Origin: Dinoroseobacter sp.
Lineage (GTDB): Bacteria > Pseudomonadota > Alphaproteobacteria > Rhodobacterales > Rhodobacteraceae
Direction: 5' to 3'
Length of the DNA: 64,000 nt
NCBI GenBank assembly: GCA_030066795.1
Contig: JASJAW010000009.1
Span: forward strand, 1 to 64,000
A model generated the notes under the pieces. The model ran no database searches. It worked only from the letters and a program-made list of their open reading frames with translations, and was not told the origin of the DNA. Position numbers and translations under genes: made by a program. Positions 42,330 through 52,403 of the stretch are shown in pieces; positions within the stretch are counted from its first letter, which is position 1, and the number at the start of each line of letters is the position of its first letter.

Positions 42330-43499
42330 ATGGTGTTGCTGGGACGCGAGATCACAGTTCTTGGGGCTGGCATTGGCGGGCTGACTGCGGCGCTTTGCCT
42401 TGCCGCGCGCGGTGCTCAAGTCCGCGTTCTCGAACAGGCCGAGGCGATCCGCGAGGTAGGTGCAGGCCTGCAGATCAGTCCCAATGGGTACCGAGTATTT
42501 AAAGGACTTGGGATTGGCGACGCGCTAAAAACCAGCGCTGTGCGCTCTGAGGCTGTGGTTTTGCGCGACTACCGCGATGGCGCAGAGGTCGTCCGCATGC
42601 CCCTGGCGGAAACTCCCGGATTCTATCTGGTGCATCGGGCCGACCTTATCGGGCTGTTAGCCGGAACAGCTCAGGCCGCAGGTGTAACTATCGAACTCGG
42701 GCGCAAAGTTGATCAGGTGATCGCCGAGGACAGTGGCATGCCGCAGCTGCGCTTTGCGAATGGCACAACAGAGGATGTCGAGTTGCTGGTTGGCGCAGAC
42801 GGGCTGCACAGTCCCGTGCGTCGGGCCGTGCACAAACCAACCGATCCATTTTTTACCGGGCAGGTCGCTTGGCGCATGACGCTGCCGCAGACCCAGCCAC
42901 CAGAAGCCTGCGCACAAGTATTCATGGGGCCGGGACGGCATCTTGTGACCTATCCCCTGCGCAATGGCACGGAGCGCAACATAGTTGCGGTAGAAGAACG
43001 CCAGCGCTGGACCGCAGAAGGCTGGAGCCATCGCGATGACCCGACACGTGTGGCCCGCGCATTTGCCGGGTTCACCCCCCGTGTTCGAGGCTGGCTTGAA
43101 GCGGCGCGGGATGTGCATGTATGGGGTCTGTTCCGACATGAGGTGGCCCCGGTTTGGCACAAAGGGCGGACGGTCATCTTAGGCGATGCGGCCCACCCCA
43201 CCCTGCCCTTTCTGGCGCAAGGCGCAAATCTGGCCATTGAAGACGCCTGGGTGCTGGCAGCATGCCTCGCAGATGCGACCTCGGACGACGAAGCTTTTTC
43301 TCTGTATCAAACCTTGCGCCAAACCCGTGTACGGCGCGCCGTATCCGCGGCTAATACAAACGCTTGGGCCTATCACTTACCCGACGGACCGATCCGCACC
43401 ATGGCCCATACAGGTTTGAAAATGCTCAACAAGATTGCACCTGCCGCACCTCTGAGAAAGTTTGACTGGCTCTATACAGCCGACGTTACGGCAAGCTAA
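42330..43499 (+). CDS. FAD-dependent aromatic-ring monooxygenase
   Basis: This 389-residue protein follows the UbiH/salicylate-hydroxylase plan: N-terminal Rossmann VLGAGIGGLTAALCLAARG, REVGAGLQISPNGYRVF, LVGADGLHSPVRR (DG motif) and the FAD-ribityl motif GDAAHPTLPFLAQGANLAIEDA. It probably hydroxylates a phenolic acid with NAD(P)H and O2, and relatives include 3-hydroxybenzoate 6-hydroxylase and salicylate hydroxylase. The substrate cannot be read. It stands alone between dksA and xthA. Confidence 0.9.
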   Translation: MVLLGREITVLGAGIGGLTAALCLAARGAQVRVLEQAEAIREVGAGLQISPNGYRVFKGLGIGDALKTSAVRSEAVVLRDYRDGAEVVRMPLAETPGFYLVHRADLIGLLAGTAQAAGVTIELGRKVDQVIAEDSGMPQLRFANGTTEDVELLVGADGLHSPVRRAVHKPTDPFFTGQVAWRMTLPQTQPPEACAQVFMGPGRHLVTYPLRNGTERNIVAVEERQRWTAEGWSHRDDPTRVARAFAGFTPRVRGWLEAARDVHVWGLFRHEVAPVWHKGRTVILGDAAHPTLPFLAQGANLAIEDAWVLAACLADATSDDEAFSLYQTLRQTRVRRAVSAANTNAWAYHLPDGPIRTMAHTGLKMLNKIAPAAPLRKFDWLYTADVTAS

Positions 43500-43523
43500 A
43501 CCGCCTTGGCCCTGACAAGCGCA

Positions 43524-44303
43524 TCAGGCTGCTAGCTCAACCCAGACCGGAACGTGATCTGATGGCTTTTCGCCGCCCCGCACGGCTGCATCGATCTGGC
43601 AATCGCGTAATAGGTCAGCACATTCCGGCGTCAGCAGAAAATGATCGATCCGAATACCGTCATTCCGCTGCCATGCACCCGCCTGGTAATCCCAGAAAGA
43701 GTAATGTCCCGGCCCCTGTACACGGGATCGGAAGGCTTCGGTAAACCCGAGATTGAGAATGTCGCGAAACGCTGCGCGTGAGCTTGGCATGGCCAGCGCA
43801 TCTTTTTGCCAGGCCTCTGGCCGGGCCGCGTCCTCGTCCTGAGGGATGATGTTGTAATCGCCCGCCATAAGCGCTGGCTCTTCCGCAGCTAGAAGCGCTT
43901 CGGCCCGGGTTTTCAGTCGGGCCATCCAGCCCAGTTTGTAATCGTATTTCGGACCCGGGGCCGGATTGCCATTGGGCAAATAAAGCCCGCACACGCGGAC
44001 CGGCACTTCGCCCATTACAGTTGCCTCGATCCAGCGGGCTTGCTCATCCTCGTCATCACCCGGCAGTTCGCGTGTGACATCCTCCAAAGGGAGTTTTGAC
44101 AGGATAGCAACGCCGTTAAAGCTCTTCTGTCCATGGGTTTCTACTACGTAACCCAAGTCCTCAAAAAGCTCCCGCGGGAACGCCTCGTCAACGGATTTGA
44201 TTTCCTGAAGCACAACCACGTCCGGGTCTGCTGACTTCAGCCAATCCGGCAAAGCATGAATGCGGGCTTTGATGCCGTTGATATTGAACGTCGCGACTTT
44301 CAT
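43524..44303 (-). CDS. xthA: Exodeoxyribonuclease III
   Basis: This 259-residue DNA repair nuclease cuts at abasic sites. It shows KVATFNINGIKAR, VVLQEIKS (metal-binding Glu), GDYNIIPQDEDA and the C-terminal SDHVPVWVEL with the catalytic Asp-His pair. The length is typical. It follows rnd after 23 bp in the same direction. Confidence 0.96.
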   Translation of the reverse strand: MKVATFNINGIKARIHALPDWLKSADPDVVVLQEIKSVDEAFPRELFEDLGYVVETHGQKSFNGVAILSKLPLEDVTRELPGDDEDEQARWIEATVMGEVPVRVCGLYLPNGNPAPGPKYDYKLGWMARLKTRAEALLAAEEPALMAGDYNIIPQDEDAARPEAWQKDALAMPSSRAAFRDILNLGFTEAFRSRVQGPGHYSFWDYQAGAWQRNDGIRIDHFLLTPECADLLRDCQIDAAVRGGEKPSDHVPVWVELAA

Positions 44304-44326
44304 ATTCGTGCCCCCGCGATGTAGCC

Positions 44327-45484
44327 CTAAAGTTCGACGATCCGGACCGAGCGGCCTTCCGTTCCGAGCGCGATCTCTCCCTCACATAAGCGTAACGCAT
44401 CCTGGCCGAAAACCTCTGACCGCCAGCCGCGCAAGACCGGTCCATTCCTCTCCCCGGCCGCAAGTTCATCGAGTTCGGCCGTGGTGGCAATCATCCGCTG
44501 CGCAACACCTGCGTCTTCCGACTTAGCCTTCAGCAGCACCCGCAGCAGGTCGGCCAGCGCCGAGTTCACCTGTAGTCTATCACGGCTGGAATCGACCTGA
44601 GGATACTGGTCGGACGGCATGGCTTTGGCTTCTGCAATTGCTGCAATTATGCCGTCCGCAATGTCGCCTTTACGCGCTTCTCGCAGCAACAGACGCGACT
44701 TTCCGAGATCTTTCAGCGAGCCTGGTTTGGTAGATGCAAGCTCCAGCAGCGCATCATCTTTAAATACCCGATTCCGCGGCATATTTCGGTTCTGCGCATG
44801 GGTCTCGCGAAACTCGGCAAGCGTCTTTACCGCAGCAAGAAACTTGCCAGAGGTTGTTCGAGTCTTCACACGCCGCCAAGCATCTTGAGGCTCCACCACG
44901 TAGGTTTCCGGAGACAATAGCGTTTCAAGTTCTTCTTCAACCCAGCCACGCCGCGCGTTCGCATCGATTTTGGCGGACAGAAACTCATAGATAACACGCA
45001 AATGCGTGACATCCGCCAACGCGTACGACTTCTGAGCACTCGACAGCGGACGGCGCGACCAGTCCGTGAAACGCGAAGTTTTGTCCAGGCCGGATTTTGC
45101 GATCTTGCGCACCAGCGTTTCGTAGCCAACTTGTTCCCCAAACCCACAAACCATCGCGGCCACCTGTGTGTCAAAGAGCGGTTGAGGGAGCACATCATAC
45201 TCGACAAAGAAGATCTCGAGGTCCTGACGCGCCGCATGGAAGACTTTTGTTATGTTGGGATTCCGAAACACTTCAATGAGTGGGTCGAGCGACATGCCTT
45301 CCGCAAGCGGGTCGATCAGCACCGCGCTGTCATCTCCCGCTCCGGGATACGCCACCTGCACGAGACAAAGCTTTGCATAGTAGGTGCGTTCGCGCAGGAA
45401 CTCCGTATCAACAGTTATATAAGGATGCTCGGCGGCACGGGCGCAAAAAGCGGCCAGCGCTGTGGTCGTGGTAATAACGTTCAT
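44327..45484 (-). CDS. rnd: Ribonuclease D
   Basis: This 385-residue 3'-5' exoribonuclease matures tRNA ends. The DEDDy catalytic residues are visible in VDTEFLRERTYY (Exo I), FHAARQDLEIFF (Exo II) and the YALADVTHLRVIYEF region (Exo III). An HRDC domain occupies about residues 210-290. It lies upstream of xthA and downstream of purN on the same strand. Confidence 0.95.
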   Translation of the reverse strand: MNVITTTTALAAFCARAAEHPYITVDTEFLRERTYYAKLCLVQVAYPGAGDDSAVLIDPLAEGMSLDPLIEVFRNPNITKVFHAARQDLEIFFVEYDVLPQPLFDTQVAAMVCGFGEQVGYETLVRKIAKSGLDKTSRFTDWSRRPLSSAQKSYALADVTHLRVIYEFLSAKIDANARRGWVEEELETLLSPETYVVEPQDAWRRVKTRTTSGKFLAAVKTLAEFRETHAQNRNMPRNRVFKDDALLELASTKPGSLKDLGKSRLLLREARKGDIADGIIAAIAEAKAMPSDQYPQVDSSRDRLQVNSALADLLRVLLKAKSEDAGVAQRMIATTAELDELAAGERNGPVLRGWRSEVFGQDALRLCEGEIALGTEGRSVRIVEL

Positions 45485-45587
45485 GAACTGCCAGATTGCT
45501 TTCTGTTCTTGTTGCTCTTCTAGCTCCGCGCTTCCGGTCTAGTCCCTTTTCTCCGAGAAAAACAGGGGGCGCGGCCTCAAAACGCGG

Positions 45588-46181
45588 TCAGGGAAAATAT
45601 ATGGGCCGACGGTCACCGGCAGCGAAACGTTTGAGGACTTCTGGGTATAGTCGGTGTTCCTCCACCAGCACCCGTGCAGCGAGTGTCTCAGGCGTATCGT
45701 CTTCCAGCACAGGAACCCGGGCTTGGCCAAGTATCGGTCCATTGTCCAACTCTGGCGTCACCTCGTGCACGGTGCAACCGTGCTCAGCATCCCCGGCCGC
45801 CAGCGCGCGGACGTGCGTGTGCAGTCCCTTATACTTGGGAAGAAGAGAGGGATGAACGTTCAGCATGCGTCCTTCCCAACGCCGGACGAAGGTTTCCGTC
45901 AAGACCCGCATGAACCCGGCAAGACAAATGATATCCGGGTCTGCCGCCTCCAATTGCGTGAGCAGCGCTGCCTCGAAGGCCGCGCGATCTTTACGAAACG
46001 GCCTATGGTCGACAGCGGCTATCGGGATACCCAGCGTCTTCGCGCGCGCCAGACCGCCTGCATCGGGATCATTCGAGGCAACCAGAACCGCACGGGCGGG
46101 ATGGTCGCCTGTCATGCTCTCGACCAGCTTGAGCATGTTTGACCCGCCGCCGGAGATCAGGATCGCAACGCGTTTGGTCAC
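45588..46181 (-). CDS. purN: Phosphoribosylglycinamide formyltransferase
   Basis: This 197-residue enzyme formylates GAR with 10-formyl-THF in purine synthesis. It shows [28 protein letters not shown] and the catalytic signature [18 protein letters not shown] with the Asn-His pair. The start overlaps the purM stop by 4 bp, so purM and purN are translationally coupled. Confidence 0.97.
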   Translation of the reverse strand: MTKRVAILISGGGSNMLKLVESMTGDHPARAVLVASNDPDAGGLARAKTLGIPIAAVDHRPFRKDRAAFEAALLTQLEAADPDIICLAGFMRVLTETFVRRWEGRMLNVHPSLLPKYKGLHTHVRALAAGDAEHGCTVHEVTPELDNGPILGQARVPVLEDDTPETLAARVLVEEHRLYPEVLKRFAAGDRRPIYFP

Positions 46182-47227
46182 GCAAGTGTCCCGGTGTAGC
46201 GAACGCCCTGGCCGGATACGACCCGGCCCAATCGGTGGACTGTTTCGCCGAGTTCGGACAACAGGCTGCTCAGCCCTTCAGCCTTGGCGGCGTCCACGAC
46301 CAGAACCATGCCAATGCCTGCATTAAATGTCTTGAGCATTTCTGCCTCGGCCATCCCGCCTTCATCTGCGAGCCAAGCGAATACGGGGGGCAATGTCCAT
46401 GCATCGAGATCAACCTGCGCACCCAAAGCAGAGGGAAGAACGCGCGGCAGGTTCTCAGTAAGTCCACCGCCAGTGATATGGGCCAGTGCGTGCACACCCC
46501 CGGCACGGACAGCGGAGAGCGCCTGCTTAACGTAAAGCCTGGTTGGCGAGAGGAGGGCAGCTCCCAGGGTGCTCTCTGGCGCAAAGGGCGCCTGCGCCTC
46601 CCAACCCAGTCCGGTGTGCTCGACAATCCTTCGGACCAGCGAAAACCCGTTTGAGTGCACACCGTCAGAGGCCAGTCCCAGAAGTACATCTCCCTCCAAG
46701 ACACCCGCTGGCAGATCACTGCCCCGTTCCATCGCGCCGACGGCAAAGCCTGCAAGGTCGAAATCACCATCGGCATACATGCCGGGCATCTCGGCGGTTT
46801 CCCCACCGATCAGAGCGCACCCCGAAAGTTCACAACCCTTGGCGATACCTGTGATGATCGCGGTGGCATCGTCCAGATCAAGTTTTCCAGTGGCAAAATA
46901 GTCAAGAAAAAACAGTGGCTCCGCGCCCTGACAGACCAGATCGTTCACACACATCGCAACAAGGTCGATTCCGATTGTGTTGTAGTTGCCAGTGTCAATT
47001 GCAATGCGCAGCTTTGTTCCTACACCGTCTGTCGCTGCCACAAGGATCGGATCTGCGTAACCAGCTCCCTTAAGATCGAACAGCGCCCCAAACCCGCCCA
47101 GTCCGGCCATAACTCCTGGCCGCACGGTTGCCTTGGCGGCGGGCTTAATACGTTCCACCAGAGAATTGCCAGCGTCAATATCGACCCCGGCATCGGCATA
47201 GGTCAGCCCATTTTTTCCTGTGCTCAT
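46178..47227 (-). CDS. purM: Phosphoribosylformylglycinamidine cyclo-ligase
   Basis: This 349-residue enzyme closes the imidazole ring of AIR. Landmarks are [14 protein letters not shown], the active-site [26 protein letters not shown] and [18 protein letters not shown] 47227 ([14 protein letters not shown]) is the family start and has GGAGGTCCCG upstream. The longer frame to 47365 would cross into the tRNA gene and is not used. Confidence 0.97.
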   Translation of the reverse strand: MSTGKNGLTYADAGVDIDAGNSLVERIKPAAKATVRPGVMAGLGGFGALFDLKGAGYADPILVAATDGVGTKLRIAIDTGNYNTIGIDLVAMCVNDLVCQGAEPLFFLDYFATGKLDLDDATAIITGIAKGCELSGCALIGGETAEMPGMYADGDFDLAGFAVGAMERGSDLPAGVLEGDVLLGLASDGVHSNGFSLVRRIVEHTGLGWEAQAPFAPESTLGAALLSPTRLYVKQALSAVRAGGVHALAHITGGGLTENLPRVLPSALGAQVDLDAWTLPPVFAWLADEGGMAEAEMLKTFNAGIGMVLVVDAAKAEGLSSLLSELGETVHRLGRVVSGQGVRYTGTLA

Positions 47228-47350
47228 CGGGACCTCCGGTTCTTGGGTTGCTGGCCTGCTAGCACCCCGTGCTCCGACTGTCCACGCAGGTCTGCCAGTT
47301 AACTCTTGTGCGCTTGACCGGCGCGGTGTGTCTGGTATCGAAGGGGCGGC

Positions 47351-47427
47351 GGGCCTGTAGCTCAATTGGTTAGAGCAGAGCGCTCATAACGCTTTGGTTG
47401 CGGGTTCAAGTCCTGCCGGGCCTACCA
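47351..47427 (+). tRNA. tRNA with CAU anticodon (Ile2 lysidine type or elongator Met)
   Basis: A class I tRNA of 77 bases folds here. The acceptor is GGGCCTG/CGGGCCT with G-T wobbles and encoded CCA, the D arm contains GGTTAGAGC, the anticodon stem GAGCG encloses CTCATAA (anticodon CAT), and the T arm has GGTTCAAGTCC. Loop and stem bases do not allow me to separate Ile2, which is read after TilS modification, from elongator Met. It is divergent from purM. Confidence 0.93.
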
Positions 47428-47524
47428 AACACACGCGAAGAACGCCGCAACGACGCGGCTTCTTCGCGCGCGCCGCCGGACCGATCCAGCTGCGCCCAGA
47501 ATACCTCTGGAACTCCAAACAGGA

Positions 47525-48292
47525 TTAGAACATCACGCAATCTGCGGCAGGCGGCAGGGGGCGATGATCTTCGGGCAGGGTTGGCGAGTAGGTGAAACTT
47601 GCAATGCTTGCCCCGCCATCAAAGGCGATGAACAGCTGGTTCGACCCGGGCCGGATCGCGATGCCTTCGGGATCCAGCCCGTATGCAGCAAGAGGGGCCG
47701 TTGCCAAAAGCGTGCCGCTCTCGTCAAACTCGTAGAGTCTGTTGGTTCCTTCGAGATCATCCACAATCAGTAAATGGCCGGTTCTGGGGTCCCGGGCGAT
47801 GCCCTGTGCTTCGCTCAGAGGCGGATCAAGCGTCATGGTATCGATCCGACGGATGATTTTTCCATTTGGCGTCAGCCAGGTTAAATACTCTGGATCGTCT
47901 TCCACGGTGATCAGGTTGCCGTCGCCATCAATCGCGATGCCCTCGGTATCGGCCCAACCACCTTCGATGCTGAAGGGGTCACCCAAAGCCTCCCCATCCT
48001 TCGAAAGCCTTTGGAACGCGCCGGCGCCGTCACTCACGATCAAAGCATCGCCTTCCAGCGAGATCGCTTTGATCCTGAACAGATCCGACCCGATCCGACG
48101 CAGTTCGAGCCCGTCCAGCGTTACGAGGATCGCTTCGGGTCCCTCATTTGCAATCCACAGGCCGCAGAAAGACGGATCATAGTCGAGACTGGCGGGTCGA
48201 TTCAGTTGGTACCTGTCGGTCAAAACGAGGTCCATGGCGTGGGCGTCCGCTGCCACAAGCAGGATCAAGCTGAAAAAAGCGGGTCGGTTCAT
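47525..48292 (-). CDS. Secreted beta-propeller protein (SdiA-regulated/phytase-like)
   Basis: This 255-residue protein has a signal peptide (FFSLILLVAADAHA) and repeats of the propeller type: GLWIANEGPEAILVTLDGLEL, GGWADTEGIAIDGDGNLITVEDD, SEAQGIARDPRTGHLLIVDD and LDPEGIAIRPGSNQLFIAFD. The recurring EGIAID/EGIAIRP blades resemble SdiA-regulated and esterase-like-phytase proteins. A periplasmic scaffold or hydrolase role is possible, and the function is not known. Confidence 0.78.
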   Translation of the reverse strand: MNRPAFFSLILLVAADAHAMDLVLTDRYQLNRPASLDYDPSFCGLWIANEGPEAILVTLDGLELRRIGSDLFRIKAISLEGDALIVSDGAGAFQRLSKDGEALGDPFSIEGGWADTEGIAIDGDGNLITVEDDPEYLTWLTPNGKIIRRIDTMTLDPPLSEAQGIARDPRTGHLLIVDDLEGTNRLYEFDESGTLLATAPLAAYGLDPEGIAIRPGSNQLFIAFDGGASIASFTYSPTLPEDHRPLPPAADCVMF

Positions 48293-48455
48293 CTGGTGGT
48301 CTCCGGCACGCTGAACAGAGTGGACCGTTTCATCAAAAAATCAATCTCCTCGACTTTCGCAAGTACCAGGAGAGGGAAAGGAGCAATGCTAGCAAGCGGA
48401 CGAAAAAAACGTCTCTTCTATTAAAACCTGATCACCCTCGGCGCATCTGGAAGAT

Positions 48456-49295
48456 CTAATTCGGAGTGCCGAGATACGCTGCGAACGCGTCTGCGTAATC
48501 CGGGTGCCACCGGCTCAATGCCGGCCTGTTCTCGATGATATCGCCCGCGGCCCAAGCGATGCGTTTTTCATCCAGAGCGCGCGGCACATCGTTGTCCGGA
48601 CACAGGATGTAGAAATCTCCGCGCCCCATGCTTTCTATAAAGAAGTCTACGGTTTGCTCTGGCGTCCACGCCGAGGGCGGTTTTTTGACCGCGCCGATCA
48701 TGCCAGTGTGCACAAATCCCGGGATCAGAAGATGAGCACTGATCCGGGCGCCTTCGGTGTTGCGAAGTTCGTGCGCGAGCGCCTCGGTAAAAGCCTTCAA
48801 GCCCGATTTCGACACGTTGTAAGCAGGATTGCCCGGGGGCGTCGTAATTCCCTGTTTAGACCCGGTGTTGATAATCGCGCCAGCGCGCCCACGATCTATC
48901 ATGCGGGGCGCAAATACCTGTGTGCAATGAATTGGCCCAAGAAGATTAACATCGAGCGTCGTCTTCCAGGCGTCAAACGGGCCAAGCGTTGAAGAGCGCA
49001 TGCCGATACCGGCATTGTTCATAAGGAGATCAGTCCCACCAAACGTTTCGTTCACCTTCGTTTCCAGCGCCTCTACGGCAGCCCGATCGGATACGTCTGT
49101 CGACGCCATCATGACGTCCGCAGCGCCTGCGGCTTTCAGAGTTTGCGCAGCATCACCCAACTTGTCCTCCGCGCGGTCAACGATGACAACGCGCATACCC
49201 ATCCCGGCGAAGGCTGTAGCGGCCGCCAACCCGATCCCTGAGGCGCCGCCAGTGACAACCGCTACGGAGCTCGGCGAAAAAACGGGATGGGACAT
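48456..49295 (-). CDS. Short-chain dehydrogenase/reductase (first of two)
   Basis: This 279-residue SDR shows the cofactor loop TGGASGIGLAAA, an NNAGIGM motif, a Ser in INTGSK and the catalytic Tyr-Lys pair in YNVSKSGLKAF. The substrate is unknown. It is second in an apparent operon behind another SDR (68 bp gap containing a stem-loop) and may be controlled by the LysR gene at 50345. Confidence 0.93.
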   Translation of the reverse strand: MSHPVFSPSSVAVVTGGASGIGLAAATAFAGMGMRVVIVDRAEDKLGDAAQTLKAAGAADVMMASTDVSDRAAVEALETKVNETFGGTDLLMNNAGIGMRSSTLGPFDAWKTTLDVNLLGPIHCTQVFAPRMIDRGRAGAIINTGSKQGITTPPGNPAYNVSKSGLKAFTEALAHELRNTEGARISAHLLIPGFVHTGMIGAVKKPPSAWTPEQTVDFFIESMGRGDFYILCPDNDVPRALDEKRIAWAAGDIIENRPALSRWHPDYADAFAAYLGTPN

Positions 49296-49330
49296 CGTGT
49301 AATCCTCGTGTTTGGTTACGCGCGCATGAC

Positions 49331-49354
49331 CTGGCCGGTTTGAACGCCGGCCAG
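49331..49354. repeat. Stem-loop between the two SDR genes
   Basis: CTGGCCGG (49331-49338) and CCGGCCAG (49347-49354) form an 8-bp perfect stem. No T-run follows on the minus strand, so it is more likely to stabilise or attenuate the message than to end it. Confidence 0.5.
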
Positions 49355-49363
49355 ATCAGAGAC

Positions 49364-50248
49364 CTAAGCCGCTTCGGGGGCGCTCACTCTCAATGAGAGC
49401 ATGTCTGCCATTCCGAGATTCGTGAACAGGCTGCCGGTGGCCTGCGCCAACTGGTCATTCATAGGTTTGACCAGATCGCCCATCCCAATAAAGTCGACGG
49501 TCGTCCGAAACGGGCGCGCGCCGGGCGCGGTCGCAATCACCGAAAGAACAGCATCCGACACGAATTGCGGGTTCTGCTGTGGGTTGGCTTCCAGAAAGTC
49601 CTCAAACCCCTGTAAAGCGGCCTCAGGCGCATTCGCCATGGCGCCATACCCGGCATCGCGGTCGCGAGACGACGGGTGCATGAGATTGCTGGCAAACTTG
49701 GTCGGGAAACCACCGGGCTCAACAAGGGCGACATCAACGCCGAACTGGCTCAGTTCGACACGGTAATTCTCACTCAGCGCTTCCAGTGCCCACTTAGAGG
49801 CATTGTACGGTCCATAGAATGGCAGCACGACGCGTCCCAATAGGCTGGAGACATTCACGATCAGGCCAGACTGGCGCGCCCGCATACTTGGCAGAACCGC
49901 GCGGGTCATGCGCTGCACGCCGAAGACATTGATGTCGAAAAGGCTCTGGAAATCTTCGGCCGAGAAGTTTTCTTGCAGACCATGCGCGCCGACCCCAGCG
50001 TTGTTGATCAGCACGTCGATTCCGCCAAGTTTGGCGATCGTATGTTCGACCCCGGCTTCGACAGACGCATCGTCTGTTACATCAAGATCAACTATTTCCG
50101 CGCCTAATGCGTTCAAGTTTTCCGCGGCCGCGGCATTTCTTCCGTTCGGGTCGCGGACCGTTCCAACGACGCGATGCCCTGCCTTGATCAGGTCGGCGAC
50201 CATCAGAGTGCCAAAACCGCTGCTGGCTCCAGTAATAAGAATGTTCAT
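49364..50248 (-). CDS. Short-chain dehydrogenase/reductase (second of two)
   Basis: This 294-residue SDR shows LITGASSGFGTLMVA, LINNAGVGAHG, NVSSLLGRV and catalytic YNASKWALEAL. The C-terminal region is longer than the core SDR fold. It is divergent from a LysR regulator, with 96 bp between the starts, which is the usual target layout. Substrate unknown. Confidence 0.93.
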   Translation of the reverse strand: MNILITGASSGFGTLMVADLIKAGHRVVGTVRDPNGRNAAAAENLNALGAEIVDLDVTDDASVEAGVEHTIAKLGGIDVLINNAGVGAHGLQENFSAEDFQSLFDINVFGVQRMTRAVLPSMRARQSGLIVNVSSLLGRVVLPFYGPYNASKWALEALSENYRVELSQFGVDVALVEPGGFPTKFASNLMHPSSRDRDAGYGAMANAPEAALQGFEDFLEANPQQNPQFVSDAVLSVIATAPGARPFRTTVDFIGMGDLVKPMNDQLAQATGSLFTNLGMADMLSLRVSAPEAA

Positions 50249-50344
50249 TTTGTATCTCCGGTCTGTCGCCCCTCAGTCGGGGCTTACTGTGGAGTCGGAA
50301 TAGCTCTTGCCAACAAAACAGAACAGTGGGATAAATTCGAACCT

Positions 50345-51256
50345 ATGGTTCAAGAAATTGGAACGCCAGGATTACCCGCCCTGCGCAGCTTCAGCACTGT
50401 TGCAAGACTTGGTGGCATCAGCGCGGCGGCAGAACGCCTTGGTATTGCGAAATCCGGGGTGAGCCGCCACATCGCACAACTTGAAGCGCATTTTGGGGTC
50501 CGCCTTTTCGAACGTGGGGCGCGCTCCGTTAAACTGACACCGGTTGGCGCAAACTTTGATCTGCGCGTCAGATCCATCCTTGCCGAAGTTGATCAACTTG
50601 GCGACATCGCGCGTGCAGAGAACGCAGGCGTCTCGGGCTTAGTGCGTATTGTGGCGACACCCGAGTTTGGAGGACAGGTCGCAAAAACACTGTGTCCGGC
50701 CATCAAAGCGCGACATCCCGACCTCAGGCTTGCGATGCGCACCGGATATGCCTTTGAAGACATGCAAGACCCGGGAACTGACATCGCATTTCGGGTCGGC
50801 ACTTTCAAAGACGACCGACTTGTCGCACGGCAACTCGGTAGCTTCCGAGCGTGGGTTGTCGCGTCTCCGGAACTGCTCCAGTCCTATAGCGTTCAGGCGC
50901 CAGAAGATCTTGCAGAGGCGCCTTGCCTAACCTTTCGCGGCGACAGCACGACCACAACCTGGACGCTGTTTCGCCAAGAGACGCGCAGCATGATTGATGT
51001 TTCGGGCCCGATGGCGGTTCAGAGTTTCACAGCTCTACTCGATCTGGCCATGGCAGGGCATGGTATCGCGCTTCTGCCTGAGTTTATGCTGGACAAAGCC
51101 CTGAACTCTGGCGCTCTGATACGCTGTCTTCCAGAATTCACGTCGCGCTCCTTTCCGGTGTTTCTCTCTTACCGTCCGGGAGCGCGTCGCGTGGCGCGGA
51201 TTGACGCTGTGATCACCCTCGCGGAGGAAACTGTTCCGGAACTGCTGTCAAGCTAA
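50345..51256 (+). CDS. LysR family transcriptional regulator
   Basis: This 303-residue LysR has its helix-turn-helix at about residues 12-45 (ISAAAERLGIAKSGVSRHIAQLE) with the RLFERGARSVKLTPVG wing, then an effector domain. I chose ATG 50345 (MVQEIGTPGLPALRSF), because the longer frame overlaps the divergent SDR start. It probably controls the SDR pair. A GCCCC...GGGGC hairpin at 50268-50283 in the shared region is a possible operator. Confidence 0.92.
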   Translation: MVQEIGTPGLPALRSFSTVARLGGISAAAERLGIAKSGVSRHIAQLEAHFGVRLFERGARSVKLTPVGANFDLRVRSILAEVDQLGDIARAENAGVSGLVRIVATPEFGGQVAKTLCPAIKARHPDLRLAMRTGYAFEDMQDPGTDIAFRVGTFKDDRLVARQLGSFRAWVVASPELLQSYSVQAPEDLAEAPCLTFRGDSTTTTWTLFRQETRSMIDVSGPMAVQSFTALLDLAMAGHGIALLPEFMLDKALNSGALIRCLPEFTSRSFPVFLSYRPGARRVARIDAVITLAEETVPELLSS

Positions 51257-51278
51257 GTCGCGGTCGTTGTGGCCGTTG

Positions 51279-52403
51279 CTACCACCTCTGACCCACGTAT
51301 ATGTACACCAGATCATCGCCGCGGTCGTTGCGGCTGACATCGACGGAAAAATCAACTGGAAAATTGCGCGACACGCGATATCGCAGGCCAAGTCCAGCAG
51401 CCGAATTGGCGCCGTTGTCCCACAGTTCATCCACTGCTTCACCCGACCATCCAACGCCGGCGAACGCGACCCCACCAAGCCGCTGGGTAAATCGTTGTCT
51501 GATTTCGGCCTGAAATGTCAGCGTCCTGTTGTCGAGAAAACGCGTGGCGTTAAATCCCCGAAAATTATCCGTTGCGCCAATGGAGCACTTGTCAAAAAAA
51601 GGCGTATCATCTGAAGCCCCACAGGCGGTGGCCCGGCCCGCTAAAACTGTCCGGTCGCGCGGCGCGAAGAAGCCATCCAGATTGCCGAACAGCTTTTCAT
51701 ATCTGCGCTCATCGTTTTCGACATCGCCGCCATTCATCAGTTCACCGTAGAGCCGGAAACCGTCTGTCGCATAATCGGTGTCGTCCCGCCGGTCCCAGTC
51801 TGCTGTCAGACTCACATTGACCAGTTCTATCTTTGCATCCGGAAGCAACTCGGGGGGCAATCCTCCCCCATTTTTCAGATCGACGCCCACACTGGTGTCG
51901 AGGTATCGAAGTTTGGCGCCGAATGAGAGGTTCTTGGTGACACCATACGCCAACCCGATGTTGAACAACTCACCTTCCTGTTTCAGGGGGATCGTGAGCC
52001 TATCCAGAATGAAGTCGTAGCGCAGGTCGGCATCTCCAGCCAGCACATTCAGCAACCATTTGTTTTCGCCAAAAGCGACATTCGCGAGAGCCGCATAAGC
52101 TTCGGACCCTTTCTCGGTACCCAACGCGCCGATCCCAACCACGGAGGTCCGGGCTTCCGGGTCGAGCTTGAAAAGGTACCCACCGCCAAGGGCCAATCCC
52201 CCGCCTATACCCGGACTGGAAAATGGCACCGGAACTGCAACGAAATTGCCATTCTGAAATCCAATGATTTCATCCGGGTCTTCAGGGACGGATCGTTCCA
52301 AAGGTTCTGTCACAAGCTCGGTTGTTTGCGACAGTGCTGCTGTCGCGGAGAAAAAAGCCAACCCGCAAGCGGCAAACGATGTGACAAAGAACCGGACGGC
52401 CAT
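51279..52403 (-). CDS. BamA/TamA-type outer-membrane barrel protein
   Basis: This 374-residue protein has a signal peptide (FAACGLAFFSATAALS), no POTRA domains that I can see, and alternating amphipathic strands ending in VDVSRNDRGDDLVYIYVGQRW. The C-terminal aromatic residue and the DRRDDTDYATDGFRLYGEL block fit the surface-antigen (D15) barrel family. It lies downstream of the Rap1a-like gene on the same strand. ATG 52403 was chosen by the signal peptide. Cargo or role is unknown. Confidence 0.8.
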   Translation of the reverse strand: MAVRFFVTSFAACGLAFFSATAALSQTTELVTEPLERSVPEDPDEIIGFQNGNFVAVPVPFSSPGIGGGLALGGGYLFKLDPEARTSVVGIGALGTEKGSEAYAALANVAFGENKWLLNVLAGDADLRYDFILDRLTIPLKQEGELFNIGLAYGVTKNLSFGAKLRYLDTSVGVDLKNGGGLPPELLPDAKIELVNVSLTADWDRRDDTDYATDGFRLYGELMNGGDVENDERRYEKLFGNLDGFFAPRDRTVLAGRATACGASDDTPFFDKCSIGATDNFRGFNATRFLDNRTLTFQAEIRQRFTQRLGGVAFAGVGWSGEAVDELWDNGANSAAGLGLRYRVSRNFPVDFSVDVSRNDRGDDLVYIYVGQRW

